A stretch of 64,000 bases of DNA from Myxococcales bacterium 68-20 (GTDB lineage: Bacteria > Myxococcota_A > Polyangia > Polyangiales > Polyangiaceae), in assembly GCA_001899635.1 (NCBI GenBank), contig MKVQ01000027.1, positions 143,047-207,046 on the forward strand. The letters run 5' to 3'. A model generated the notes under the pieces. The model made no database searches and was not told the origin of the DNA. It saw only the letters and a program-made list of their open reading frames with translations. The number at the start of each line of letters is the position of its first letter. Positions within the stretch are counted from its first letter, which is position 1. This document shows positions 1 to 11,686 of this stretch, piece after piece. Both the position numbers and the translations under genes were made by a program.

Positions 1-609
1 GCGGTGGTGAGCGTGCACTGCCACGACGACCTCGGGCTCGCGACCGCGAACAGCCTCGCCGGCGTGCGCGCCGGCGCCCGGCAGGTGGAGTGCACGGTCA
101 ACGGGATCGGCGAACGAGCCGGCAACGCCGCGCTCGAGGAGGTGGTCATGTCTCTCCGGGTGCGGCAAGACCAGTTCGGGCTCGAGACCGGGATCCGCAC
201 GCGAGAGATCTTCGCGAGCAGCCGGATGCTCGCCGAGTGCATCACGTTCGAGCCGCAACCGAACAAGGCCGTGGTCGGACGCAACGCGTTCGCGCACGAA
301 GCTGGCATCCATCAGGACGGAATGCTGAAGGACCGAGCCACCTACGAGATCATGGATCCGAAGGACGTCGGCGTCCCCGAGAGCCAGCTCGTGCTCGGAA
401 AGCACAGCGGCCGGCACGCGCTCCGATATCGCGCTTCGGAGCTCGGCTGTCCGCTCGACGACGGCGCGCTGGAGCGCGCCTACGCAGCGTTCATCGCCCT
501 CGCGGATCGAAAGAAGTGGGTCTCGAACGAGGAGATCCTGAGCCTCGTTCGACGGGCGGCGCGCGGCGAGGCGAGTGTGAGCCGCGAAGGAATGGAGCGT
601 ACGGAGTAG
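1..609 (+). CDS. leuA: 2-isopropylmalate synthase, 3' part, short form without regulatory domain
   Basis: C-terminal 202 codons of an enzyme of the 2-isopropylmalate/homocitrate/citramalate synthase family, the first committed step of leucine synthesis (acetyl-CoA plus 2-oxoisovalerate). Visible are the metal-binding HCHDDLGLA motif, the [15 protein letters not shown] signature and the linker-domain motif [12 protein letters not shown]. The frame ends at 607-609 soon after [13 protein letters not shown]. In full-length LeuA an allosteric leucine-binding domain of about 120 residues follows this point; here leuB begins 3 nt after the stop, so there is no room for it. It may therefore be insensitive to leucine feedback or use another 2-oxo acid. 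The leuBCD context favours isopropylmalate synthase. The 5' end lies outside the window. Confidence 0.9.
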   Translation, partial: AVVSVHCHDDLGLATANSLAGVRAGARQVECTVNGIGERAGNAALEEVVMSLRVRQDQFGLETGIRTREIFASSRMLAECITFEPQPNKAVVGRNAFAHEAGIHQDGMLKDRATYEIMDPKDVGVPESQLVLGKHSGRHALRYRASELGCPLDDGALERAYAAFIALADRKKWVSNEEILSLVRRAARGEASVSREGMERTE

Positions 610-612
610 ACC

Positions 613-1698
613 ATGCAGCTGAAGATCCTCTCTCTTCCGGGCGACGGAATCGGGCCCGAGGTGACCGCCGAGGCCGAGAAGGTGCTGGAGTGCGTGGCCA
701 CACGCTTCGGCCATCATCTCGAGCTCACGCGCGGACACATCGGCGGCGCCGCGCTGAAAGCCGAAGGCACGCCGCTGTCGGCAGCCACCAAGCGAGCGGC
801 CTCCGCCGCCGATGCGGTGCTCCTCGGCGCGGTCGGGATGCCCGAATACGATCGGAACGCTCCCGCGGAGCGTCCGGAGAAAGGGCTGCTCGACCTGCGA
901 AAAGAGCTCGCCGTTTACGCCAACCTGCGCCCCGTCAAGGCGTACCCGAGCCTCGTGGGCGCATCGCCGCTGAAGGCAGACCGAATCGAGGGGACCGATC
1001 TGCTGATCGTGCGCGAGCTCACCGGAGGGCTCTACTTCGGCACCCCACGAGGGATCGACGGGAAGCACGCGTTCAACACGATGGCGTACACCGCAGACGA
1101 GATCGAGCGAGTGGCCCGCATCGCCTTCGAGCTGGCGAGGAGCCGGCGCGGAAAGGTCACGAGCGTCGACAAGGCCAACGTCCTCGAGACCTCACAGCTC
1201 TGGCGGCAGGTCGTGACCGAGGTCGCACGCGACTACCCCGGAGTCGAGCTCGAGCACCTGCTCGTGGACAACGCGGCCATGCAGCTCGTCTTGGCCCCGC
1301 GCCGCTTCGACGTGCTCCTCACCGAGAACATGTTCGGCGACATCCTGAGCGACGAGGCCGCGGTGCTCGCAGGCTCGATCGGCGTACTGGCTTCCGCTTC
1401 GGTGGGCGCGAGGCGCGAAGACGGCAAGCTGCCCGGCCTGTACGAGCCGATTCACGGATCCGCTCCTGCGATCGCGGACAAGGGCGTAGCCAACCCGATC
1501 GGAGCCGTCGGGTCCGTCGCGCTGATGCTCGAGTGGAGCTTCGGTCTTCGGGACGAGGCCAGAGCAATCGACGCTGCCGTGAGCCGCTGGCTCGACGACG
1601 GGCCACTCACGGCGGATCTCGGCGGGACCGCAAGCACGTCGCAAGCGGGCGACGCGCTCTGCGCTTGGATTCGAACCGCACACCGGACACCGTCATGA
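613..1698 (+). CDS. leuB: 3-isopropylmalate dehydrogenase
   Basis: 361 residues, the usual family length. The enzyme oxidatively decarboxylates 3-isopropylmalate to 2-oxoisocaproate with NAD and Mg2+ in the cytoplasm. Seen in order: [10 protein letters not shown] at the N-terminus, the substrate-arginine segments [13 protein letters not shown] and [25 protein letters not shown], the metal-binding stretch [15 protein letters not shown], and the NAD-binding [20 protein letters not shown]. The ATG lies 3 nt after the leuA stop, and the gene overlaps leuC by 4 nt (ATGA), so translation of the operon is probably coupled. No oddities seen. Confidence 0.97.
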   Translation: MQLKILSLPGDGIGPEVTAEAEKVLECVATRFGHHLELTRGHIGGAALKAEGTPLSAATKRAASAADAVLLGAVGMPEYDRNAPAERPEKGLLDLRKELAVYANLRPVKAYPSLVGASPLKADRIEGTDLLIVRELTGGLYFGTPRGIDGKHAFNTMAYTADEIERVARIAFELARSRRGKVTSVDKANVLETSQLWRQVVTEVARDYPGVELEHLLVDNAAMQLVLAPRRFDVLLTENMFGDILSDEAAVLAGSIGVLASASVGARREDGKLPGLYEPIHGSAPAIADKGVANPIGAVGSVALMLEWSFGLRDEARAIDAAVSRWLDDGPLTADLGGTASTSQAGDALCAWIRTAHRTPS

Positions 1699-3098
1699 CG
1701 CAAGCACGAACCCTGTACGATCGACTCTGGGACGATCACCTGGTGGTCGAGCGGCCGGACGAGCCCGCCCTGGTCTACATCGATCTGCATCTGGTCCACG
1801 AGGTCACGAGCCCGCAAGCCTTCGAGGGACTCCGCCGACGCGGCCTCCTCGTACGGCGGCCGAACCGAACGGTGGCCACCATCGATCACGCGATCCCGAC
1901 CCACGATCGCTCGCTCCCGATCGCGGACCGCGTGGCGGCGGGGCAGATCGAACAATTGAAGAGAAACTGCACCGACTTCGGCGTACCGCTCCACGGCCCG
2001 GGCAGCGGCAGACAAGGCATCGTCCACGTCATCGGGCCCGAGCTCGGGCTCACGCAGCCTGGCATGACGGTGGTCTGCGGCGACAGCCATACCGCCACGC
2101 ACGGAGCGTTCGGTGCCCTCGCGTTCGGGATCGGCACCAGCGAGGTCGAGATGGTGCTGGCCACCCAGTGCCTGTTGCAACGTCGCTCCAAGAACCAGCG
2201 AGTGGAGGTCACCGGCCGTCTCCGCGACGGAGTCACGGCCAAGGATCTGATCCTCGCGCTCATCGCCCGCATCGGCGTCGACGGCGGAGCCGGGACCGTC
2301 CTCGAATACACGGGCAGCGCGGTACGCGCGCTCGACATGGAAGCGCGCATGACGGTCTGCAACATGAGCATCGAGGCCGGCGCACGGGCGGGCATGATCG
2401 CTCCTGACGACACGACGTTTCAGTATCTCCACGGGCGACCGTTCGCGCCGTCCGGTCGAGCGTGGGACGAGGCCCTCGAGCGCTGGCGAACGCTGGTCAC
2501 CGACGACGGCGCCTCGTTCGACCGCAGCGTCGAGATCGACGGCGACGCGATCGAACCGATGATCACGTTCGGCACCAACCCTGCGCAAGCGATCGCGATC
2601 GGCGGACGGGTGCCGAGCCCGACCGACGTGCCCGCGGCGGATCGCGAGGCACTGACCAAGGCGCTGGCTTACATGGGCATCGAGCCCGCCCGACCGATCC
2701 TGGGACACCCGGTGCAAACGGTGTTCATTGGGAGCTGCACGAACGGCCGCCTCTCGGACCTGCGCGCGGCAGCTTCGGTGCTTCGCGGACGCAAGGTGCA
2801 TCCCGGCGTGCGAACGCTGGTGGTCCCCGGCTCGGAGGACGTGGGCCGGGCGGCTGAGGCCGAAGGGCTCGCAGATATCTTCCGCACCGCTGGCGCCGAG
2901 TGGCGCGCCCCCGGCTGTTCGATGTGCATCGCGATGAACGGGGACGAGGTCCGGCCCGGCGAGACCGCCGTCTCCACCAGCAACCGCAACTTCGAAGGGC
3001 GTCAGGGCAGAGGGAGCCGGACCCTGCTCGCGAGCCCCCTCACCGCCGCCGCCGCCGCCGTGACCGGCGCGGTCGCCGACCCACGGACCTTCGCATGA
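1695..3098 (+). CDS. leuC: 3-isopropylmalate dehydratase large subunit
   Basis: 467 residues, matching the family. Large subunit of isopropylmalate isomerase (2- to 3-isopropylmalate), an aconitase-type enzyme with a 4Fe-4S cluster. The cluster cysteines are visible as C348 in FIGSCTNGR and C408 and C411 in [11 protein letters not shown]. The N-terminus [12 protein letters not shown] and the [14 protein letters not shown] motif are typical. I chose the ATG that overlaps the leuB stop by 4 nt; the frame is open far upstream only because of GC bias. The gene overlaps leuD by 4 nt, fitting 1:1 production of the two subunits. Confidence 0.97.
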   Translation: MTQARTLYDRLWDDHLVVERPDEPALVYIDLHLVHEVTSPQAFEGLRRRGLLVRRPNRTVATIDHAIPTHDRSLPIADRVAAGQIEQLKRNCTDFGVPLHGPGSGRQGIVHVIGPELGLTQPGMTVVCGDSHTATHGAFGALAFGIGTSEVEMVLATQCLLQRRSKNQRVEVTGRLRDGVTAKDLILALIARIGVDGGAGTVLEYTGSAVRALDMEARMTVCNMSIEAGARAGMIAPDDTTFQYLHGRPFAPSGRAWDEALERWRTLVTDDGASFDRSVEIDGDAIEPMITFGTNPAQAIAIGGRVPSPTDVPAADREALTKALAYMGIEPARPILGHPVQTVFIGSCTNGRLSDLRAAASVLRGRKVHPGVRTLVVPGSEDVGRAAEAEGLADIFRTAGAEWRAPGCSMCIAMNGDEVRPGETAVSTSNRNFEGRQGRGSRTLLASPLTAAAAAVTGAVADPRTFA

Positions 3099-3667
3099 CA
3101 CCATTCATCGCGTTCGAGAGCGTCTACGCGCGCCTGCTTCGGAGCCACATCGACACGGACCAGATCATCCCGGCGCGCTTCCTCAAGACGACGTCGCGCG
3201 AGGGGCTTGGGCGACACGCCTTCGCCGACTGGCGCTACGAAGAAGGCGGGCAGCTGCGGCCCGACTTTCCGCTCCATCATCCTTCGGCCCGCGGAGCGAC
3301 CGTGCTCCTGGCCGGCGAGAATTTCGGCTGCGGGTCATCGCGCGAGCACGCGCCTTGGGCGCTCCTCGAGATGGGATTCCGTGCCGTGATCGCCCCCTCG
3401 TTCGGGGACATCTTCCGTCAGAACGCGCTGAAGAACGGGCTCCTTCCGATCGCCGTCGACGCGGGCGTGCATGCAGCGCTCGCCGACGCCCCTCCCGACG
3501 CGACGGTCGGTGTCGACCTCGGGGTCATTCGCCTGCCCGACGGCCAGCGTGCGTTCTACCCGATCGACCCGTTCTGGAAGGCCTGCCTCGCCGGAGGAAT
3601 CGACGAGATCGAATACGTGCTACGGCAGGCGGAGGCGATTGCCGACTTCGAGCAGGGAGCGCGGTAG
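3095..3667 (+). CDS. leuD: 3-isopropylmalate dehydratase small subunit
   Basis: 190 residues. Swivel-domain small subunit that completes the LeuCD active site. Visible motifs are the N-terminal [14 protein letters not shown], the substrate loop [17 protein letters not shown] and the [19 protein letters not shown] segment. The ATG overlaps the leuC stop (ATGA). It is the last gene of the leu operon; a GC-rich inverted repeat follows at 3706-3738. The C-terminus FEQGAR is slightly shorter than in enterobacterial LeuD, without loss of any known motif. Confidence 0.96.
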   Translation: MTPFIAFESVYARLLRSHIDTDQIIPARFLKTTSREGLGRHAFADWRYEEGGQLRPDFPLHHPSARGATVLLAGENFGCGSSREHAPWALLEMGFRAVIAPSFGDIFRQNALKNGLLPIAVDAGVHAALADAPPDATVGVDLGVIRLPDGQRAFYPIDPFWKACLAGGIDEIEYVLRQAEAIADFEQGAR

Positions 3668-3705
3668 ACGCACTCGGTCGAATACATCCGTTGCCGATGA
3701 CGAAG

Positions 3706-3738
3706 CGCGAGGCCCCAGGACGACCTGAGGGCCTCGCG
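3706..3738. terminator. Hairpin between convergent leuD and lipoprotein gene
   Basis: Perfect 10-bp inverted repeat (CGCGAGGCCC at 3706-3715, complement at 3729-3738) with a 13-nt loop, placed between two converging genes. There is no T-tract, so factor-independent termination is an inference from position and stem strength. Confidence 0.55.
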
Positions 3739-3748
3739 TGGATTCGGC

Positions 3749-4096
3749 TCAGCCTTCCAGGCTTTCGTCAGGCACTTCCGGCACGCCGGCGTCGACAGGC
3801 ACTGGCGAAGGCTCCGGCACGCCGGCGTCGACAGGCACTGGCGAAGGCTCCGGCACGCTGGCGTCGACAGGCACTGGCAAAGGCTCCGGCACGCTGGCGT
3901 CGACAGGCACTGGCGAAGGCTCCGGCACGCTGGCATCGACAGGCTCCTCCGGTACGGAGGCATCGACGGGCTCCTCCGGTACGTTCGCGGCCAGAGCAGC
4001 GGCAGACGCCCCCTCGTCGCCGTCGAGGTCGAGGCCGCAGGCGAAGGTCGGCAGAACGAAAACGAACAGAATCGCGATACGGAATGGCATCGTCAT
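3749..4096 (-). CDS. Small repeat-containing lipoprotein
   Basis: About 115 residues when started at the ATG at 4096. This start gives a short lipoprotein signal peptide, MTMPFRIAILFVFVLPTFAC, with the lipobox cysteine at its end. The mature protein is almost entirely low-complexity tandem units of the form VPEPSPVPVDAS (12 residues) plus two shortened VPEEPVDAS units, encoded by a 36-bp minisatellite. It probably forms an extended proline-rich envelope spacer or stalk; no enzymatic domain is seen. The same PSPSVPVDAS motif occurs in the next gene upstream (4186-4779), so the two belong together. It lies at the distal end of ECF sigma module A. Confidence 0.7.
   Translation of the reverse strand: MTMPFRIAILFVFVLPTFACGLDLDGDEGASAAALAANVPEEPVDASVPEEPVDASVPEPSPVPVDASVPEPLPVPVDASVPEPSPVPVDAGVPEPSPVPVDAGVPEVPDESLEG
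3781..3978. repeat. 36-bp minisatellite (four units) plus two 27-bp derivatives
   Basis: Four in-frame 36-bp units at 3781-3816, 3817-3852, 3853-3888 and 3889-3924 differ by only a few substitutions. Two shortened 27-bp units follow to 3978. The period is a multiple of three, so copy-number change would lengthen or shorten the encoded VPEPSPVPVDAS rod without breaking the reading frame. Confidence 0.9.
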
Positions 4097-4185
4097 GATC
4101 GAGAATGGGCACGAGCGCGATTCATCGATCACGACATTTGCCATTTCTCACCGACACCACGTCGCACGTCGCACGCGGCGCTCCA

Positions 4186-4779
4186 TTACCGCGGTATCGC
4201 GACGAACGACGCCAATCCGCCGGGCTCGCCTCGCGCGAACACGTTCGAGTCCGCATATGGCTGTTCGTCGCACGTGATGACGCCGTCGATCGATAGCCAA
4301 TCGTCGACGAGATCGACCTGACAACGGCGATCCGACGGCACTCCGGCAAGCTCCAGCGCTCCGACGCGGACATCATGCGGTCCACTGCCGACCGGCGGAC
4401 CGAACGTCACGCGCAGCAGGACTTCGTCCGCTGCGGAGCAGGTCACCGTCACCACGCCCTCCGGTGTCCGTTCGAACTGTGCCGTGTCGCCGGTGACGAG
4501 CATGCGGTCGTAGGTCGGCGGTTCCGAGTCGCTCGCCACCTGACCCAGCTTCACCGTCTGACAACGCCCCGTGTCGGGGATGCTTGCGTCCACGGGCACC
4601 GATGGCGAGGGCTCGTCACCGACCGAAGCGTCGGAGGGCGTGAGCGAGACTCGTTCTTCGTCGTCGAAGCTGATGGCGCTTCCGCTGCACGCCACCAAGA
4701 GCAGCGCGAACGACACGCGGACCGCGCCGCACGGCCTAGGCCTCGTTCCCGAACGCCGCTGCCTCGATCGACGGGTCAC
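4186..4779 (-). CDS. Lipoprotein of unknown function in ECF sigma module A
   Basis: 197 residues. The N-terminus is Arg-rich, followed by a hydrophobic stretch and lipobox LLLVAC, so it is probably lipidated and exported. A linker with DASVGDEPSPSVPVDAS resembles the repeats of the neighbouring lipoprotein. The rest is a compact beta-rich domain with four cysteines (CQTV, VTCSA, RRCQV, VITCDE) that could form two disulfides. I do not recognise the family. The start overlaps the stop of the upstream membrane-partner gene by 4 nt, so it is co-translated with the sigma module and may be either its sensor or its target. Confidence 0.75.
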   Translation of the reverse strand: MTRRSRQRRSGTRPRPCGAVRVSFALLLVACSGSAISFDDEERVSLTPSDASVGDEPSPSVPVDASIPDTGRCQTVKLGQVASDSEPPTYDRMLVTGDTAQFERTPEGVVTVTCSAADEVLLRVTFGPPVGSGPHDVRVGALELAGVPSDRRCQVDLVDDWLSIDGVITCDEQPYADSNVFARGEPGGLASFVAIPR

Positions 4780-5741
4780 GGCGCTCCGTTCGGGCTCTCG
4801 AGCAGCGCGCGCATGCGTCGTGCGATCGGGCTCGTGTCGTTTCCACGAAGGTACGGCGCGGCGACGCGCTCTGCGGTGCTCCGGTCACCGCGAGCGACGA
4901 GCGCCTCGACGCGGACCACGGCGGCTTGGTCGGTCAGCTCGCCTCCGGGGAAGCGACTCGCATACGCGTCGAGCGCCGCGAGGGCTTCGTCGGGACGAAG
5001 GCTCGCCGTCGCCCGCGCCCGGTCGAGGAGCATGACCTGCTCAGCCATCAAAGAAACGGAGAGTGGCGTCGCCGTGTCCGTAGGAGCGGGCGGTTGCGGA
5101 ACGTCGGTCGCCGACACGGCAGGCGAGGGCGACGGGATGCTCGGCGTGGTCGTTCGTTCGAGGCGCGATTCGCTCCGAGGAAGGAGCGCCGAGGTCCCGT
5201 GAGCAGATGGTGCACTCGATTCGATGGGCGGCTGCGGCGCTGGCCCGTTCACCGGCGGTGGCTCGTCCTGCGTGGCCGACTCACGGACCATCGTTCCCGC
5301 GGCGCCTTCATCCGCTCGCGCGATGTCCTCGCCAGGGGTTCGTTGGACGATCGCGACAGGAGCCGGGGCTGTCGTGCTCGAAGGAGCGAGCCTCGCTTCC
5401 ACGGGAGCGTGGCTCGCCTGCGCGATGACCAACGTCGTTCCGACCGAAGAGATCGCGAGCGCTCCGACGACGAGCTTGCCGATCGTGCTCGAAAGAAAGG
5501 CGGCGCCCTTGGTTGCACTCAGCGCCGTCGTCGTGGCCGTCGCCGTCGTCGCGGCGCCATTGGCCGCGAGGCCCGCCGCCCCGCTCGCGCTCTTGGCAAG
5601 GGTCGTCGCGACGACGGCAGCTCCGACCGTGAGCCCGAGTCGCCCCAGCTCGCGCTCGAGAGCGTCCGGAGCAGGGCCGTCCATGCGGCCCGCCTCGAGG
5701 AGGCTCCGGGGGAACGCGTCGCCGTAGCCGTCGGATTTCAT
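4776..5741 (-). CDS. Single-pass membrane partner of ECF sigma factor, periplasmic TPR-like C-terminus
   Basis: 321 residues from the ATG at 5741, which overlaps the sigma-factor stop by 4 nt (ATGA). A cytoplasmic N-terminus of about 85 Ala/Thr-rich residues is followed by one membrane segment near 88-108, a Pro/Ser/Thr-rich periplasmic linker, and a C-terminal helical domain (about 235-321; ARATASLRPDEALAALDAY and following) that looks like a tetratricopeptide-type solenoid. Its position suggests an anti-sigma or sigma-activating sensor, but there is no HxxxCxxC zinc motif of classical ZAS anti-sigma factors. The same layout occurs at 30606-31496. Confidence 0.75.
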   Translation of the reverse strand: MKSDGYGDAFPRSLLEAGRMDGPAPDALERELGRLGLTVGAAVVATTLAKSASGAAGLAANGAATTATATTTALSATKGAAFLSSTIGKLVVGALAISSVGTTLVIAQASHAPVEARLAPSSTTAPAPVAIVQRTPGEDIARADEGAAGTMVRESATQDEPPPVNGPAPQPPIESSAPSAHGTSALLPRSESRLERTTTPSIPSPSPAVSATDVPQPPAPTDTATPLSVSLMAEQVMLLDRARATASLRPDEALAALDAYASRFPGGELTDQAAVVRVEALVARGDRSTAERVAAPYLRGNDTSPIARRMRALLESPNGAP

Positions 5742-6409
5742 CGGACGCCCTTCTGCATCGGTCGATCGCTCGCGAGGAGCCGCTGTCGGAGCCGTGCTGC
5801 GGCTCGGTCGAATTGTTGCCGGCCACGGCGAAGACGCGAGGCGGCGGTGCCCGCTGCGATGTTCAACGACTCGGCAATCGCCATCGAGGTCCACCCTTCG
5901 AGCTCGTGGAGCACGAACACGATCCGCGTGTCTTCGTCGAGCGCGTCGAGGGCCTCGTCGAGCAGCGCGCGCGCCTGTTGCTGATCGAGCAGCTCTTCAG
6001 GCGAAGGCGCATCGGACACGATGCCTTCCACATCCTCGAGCGGCCCTTCGAATTTCGCTCGTCGCGCGACGGCACGCCTGAGCTCGGACGCAACACGAAC
6101 GCAGGTCTGCACGACGAAGGCCTGCTCGCGACCAGGGAGGATGTCGGGGAGCCGGCGGGTGACGATGTCGAACACGCGCGACACCGCTTCGTCGACGCGT
6201 GACTCGGGAACCCCGAACCGTCGCGCGGTGCGCCATACGAGCGCGTGGTGGGCCATCACCACCGTGCGGAGCCTCGCAGTCGCCTCCGGCGTGGACGAAA
6301 GCGGCGCGCGTGCCTCGTCCAGTGACGCTGGATTCTCGGTCCCACGCGCGTCGTCGGGATCCGATGCATCCGGGGGAAGCTCGATGAAGGAAGGAGCAGA
6401 CTGCATCAC
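5738..6409 (-). CDS. ECF-type RNA polymerase sigma factor (module A)
   Basis: 223 residues. Region 2 covers roughly 50-115 (VWRTARRFGVPESRVDEAVSRV, then FVVQTCVRVASELRR) and region 4 roughly 140-205 (DEDTRIVFVLHELEGWTS, followed by the helix-turn-helix MAIAESLNIAAGTAASRL). The first 45 residues are an acidic Pro/Ser-rich extension. Regions 1 and 3 of housekeeping sigma factors are absent, which defines the extracytoplasmic-function group. It is translationally coupled to the membrane partner downstream and follows an outer-membrane-like protein 48 nt upstream. The target promoters are unknown. Confidence 0.9.
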   Translation of the reverse strand: MMQSAPSFIELPPDASDPDDARGTENPASLDEARAPLSSTPEATARLRTVVMAHHALVWRTARRFGVPESRVDEAVSRVFDIVTRRLPDILPGREQAFVVQTCVRVASELRRAVARRAKFEGPLEDVEGIVSDAPSPEELLDQQQARALLDEALDALDEDTRIVFVLHELEGWTSMAIAESLNIAAGTAASRLRRGRQQFDRAAARLRQRLLASDRPMQKGVR

Positions 6410-6457
6410 GGCCGGCGAAGGTCCCCCCCGTCCATGGACTCGAGCGGGCGCGATTGA

Positions 6458-7510
6458 TCACGGAATCGGCAGCATCGCTCCGACCGCGAACGAGCCCGCG
6501 AACGTTCGAACGGTCTCGAGCGACGGTCCGTCGCTGCGGATGCTGTATCCGAGCACCTGAAGGGGTAGAAAGGCCTCCGCTTCGAGCCCGACACCTCCAA
6601 GTTCCCAGCGCAGGCGAGCTCCGGGGCCGAGGCCGAACCAGGGCAAGACATGCGATTGGCCGTCGTAGCCGATACGCACGATCCCCGGCTCGGCGCGGGC
6701 GCACAAGGACGCGCCGTACGGCTTGGCACGGCCGGTGTCGAGGCAAACATCGAGCGGCACAGTCGCCCAGAAGAGCGCCGCCTGCCCTTTCGCCCCTCGC
6801 TCTTCCGCGAGGGCGCCCCGCAAGCCGGCGCGCAGCTCGCCATGCGAGCGGACGCGCAGCGCGGTCGTGAGCTGAGCACCCGGCAACCAGGACGAAACGA
6901 CGCCTGGTGTCGAGGTCACGTGCCCTCCGAGCAGGAACCGGGAAGCGTCACCGCCAATGGCGACGGGCCCCGTTTCGCGCGGGGTCACGTTGGAAGCGGC
7001 AGCGATCGGTGCACCGATTGGTGGGGCTGGCGCGGGGCCGGGTGGAGCATCTTCGATGCGCGTCGACGGCTCAGCTTCGAGCCACGTTGCGGCAACGAGG
7101 GAGAGGGCCGACGCGGCGTCTTCGCAAGAGCTGGTCTTCAGTCGTCGCGTCTCGCGACCCGAGACGCCGTCGAACGAGATCTCCGCTTCGACGGTCTCGG
7201 ACGGGGGCGAGACGATGAACTGGACACGAAGCGTCGTGCGAGCCTCTTCCACGAAGCGGACCGGGCGACGGGTACGCTTTGCAACGGCGAGCTCGACGTC
7301 CGCCCTGGTGCACCCTTCCGCCGCGCGGTCGGACGCGCTTTCGACATGGACCTCGAGAGACTCTTGGGGGCTCGCTGCGCCTCGAGAGGAGGCCATGAGG
7401 CACGCGAGGTGTACTGCGCCGACGATCGCGCCCCGCACACCGAGCCGTCGGCCGCGCGACGCGGCGGACGGAGATCCATCGATGCGAGCGATTCCAGACT
7501 CGTGACGCAT
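6458..7510 (-). CDS. Secreted protein: periplasmic domain, Pro-rich linker and beta-barrel-like C-terminus (module A)
   Basis: 350 residues. A signal peptide lies around 25-46 (GAIVGAVHLACLMASSRGAAS). A periplasmic alpha/beta domain (about 50-150) with two cysteines (EGCTRAD, TSSCEDA) follows, then a Pro/Ala linker (PPGPAPAPPIGAP). The C-terminal part (about 190-350) has alternating beta-strand patterns, ends in FAVGAMLPIP and has a cysteine pair (DVCLDTG, SLCARAEPG), as in outer-membrane barrels. The same architecture is seen in 28810-29904 and, decayed, at 22602-23129. In each case the gene sits directly upstream of an ECF sigma gene, suggesting an outer-membrane signal receiver. The barrel fold is inferred from pattern only. 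Confidence 0.65.
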   Translation of the reverse strand: MRHESGIARIDGSPSAASRGRRLGVRGAIVGAVHLACLMASSRGAASPQESLEVHVESASDRAAEGCTRADVELAVAKRTRRPVRFVEEARTTLRVQFIVSPPSETVEAEISFDGVSGRETRRLKTSSCEDAASALSLVAATWLEAEPSTRIEDAPPGPAPAPPIGAPIAAASNVTPRETGPVAIGGDASRFLLGGHVTSTPGVVSSWLPGAQLTTALRVRSHGELRAGLRGALAEERGAKGQAALFWATVPLDVCLDTGRAKPYGASLCARAEPGIVRIGYDGQSHVLPWFGLGPGARLRWELGGVGLEAEAFLPLQVLGYSIRSDGPSLETVRTFAGSFAVGAMLPIP

Positions 7511-7696
7511 GCTCTCCGGCGAGCCGAGCGCTTGGCTTTCCTCATCGCCCGCGATCAGGACTCGCCAAGGCTACCATGCTCTCGTGCATGCGCAGCTCGG
7601 CGAGCCCCAACCGCTCGTGACGCGGCGTCGTGGAGCAGAGGAGCCGTCGTCAGGCTCCTGCAGGTTGCTCGCGGGGAGGACGTTCGCGTCCGCTCG

Positions 7697-8254
7697 TCAG
7701 GCGATCTCGATCGTGAGCGTGAAGGTCTCGCTCGGCTTCGCCGTCTTGTCGCCCGCCTTCTTGTTCACGAACTGGACCTTGTGCTTCTGGCCCGCCTTGA
7801 AGAGCGGACCGTTCGTCGTCCACTTGAACTGGTGGCCGTTCGTTCCGGGCGCGAAGCCGGGGATGACCTCCTCCTTCGGCTTGCCCAGTGTCCGGTCGTT
7901 GCTCTCGACCGACCATACGGTGCCCGGATAGTCGGGAAGGAACACGGTGACGCTGCCGCCGGCAGCGGCCTTGATCGCCTTCTCGGACTCCTTCTTCGGG
8001 TCCTTCATCATCAGCACGACGTCCTTCGCGTCGCCGGTGACCATCGACGAGTCCGACGCGCTCGGCGCCGCTTCGCTCGCGGCCGGAGCAGCCGAAGGCG
8101 CCTCTGTCGCCGTCGTGGTCCCGGTCGCACTTGCGACGGGAGCGGCGCTCGCGCTCGGAGCAGCGCTCGCCGAACCGCTCGAGCCCTCCTTCTTCTCGTC
8201 ACACGCAACAGCGAGGAGCACGAGGCACACGGCGATGGTTCGGTTCATGTTCAT
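7697..8254 (-). CDS. Lipoprotein with chagasin-like (protease inhibitor I42-type) C-terminal domain
   Basis: 185 residues. Signal peptide with lipobox LLAVAC, an Ala/Ser/Thr-rich linker to about residue 70, then a beta domain of about 110 residues. Its pattern fits the chagasin fold: a DYPGTVWSV loop like the NPTTGYxW loop, a GTNGHQFKWTT loop like GxxGxxxWxF, and a terminal SETFTLTIEI strand. The third inhibitory loop (RPW) is not evident. If the fold is right it may inhibit papain-like cysteine proteases, or it may be a general Ig-like adhesin. The fold call is an inference. It lies 15 nt downstream of the OPT transporter gene on the same strand and may share its transcript. Confidence 0.6.
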   Translation of the reverse strand: MNMNRTIAVCLVLLAVACDEKKEGSSGSASAAPSASAAPVASATGTTTATEAPSAAPAASEAAPSASDSSMVTGDAKDVVLMMKDPKKESEKAIKAAAGGSVTVFLPDYPGTVWSVESNDRTLGKPKEEVIPGFAPGTNGHQFKWTTNGPLFKAGQKHKVQFVNKKAGDKTAKPSETFTLTIEIA

Positions 8255-8269
8255 CTTCGGCTTCCTTGG

Positions 8270-10393
<2,124 letters not shown>

Positions 10394-10440
10394 CCTCGCG
10401 ACTCTCTCAAGAAGCCGCGAGGGTGTCCACTCGCAGGGCC

Positions 10441-11526
<1,086 letters not shown>

Positions 11527-11686
11527 GCGCGTCTTGTTTAGTGCCACTGTCGCGGGACCTCCACCGCTTCCTGCCAGGGGGGCCGGTTGATCCACCCGTG
11601 GGGTGAGAATCCGTCCTGACTGGAGCCACAAACGGTTGGATTTACTATGGCTGCGGTAGGCACGGATCGTGGTTGGCCGTCCGCCC

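Noticed and set aside
1452..3104. Long minus-strand open frame opposite leuB and leuC
   Set aside because: Shadow of the leu operon: no family motif, high Arg/Gly, and the plus-strand genes carry complete catalytic motifs.
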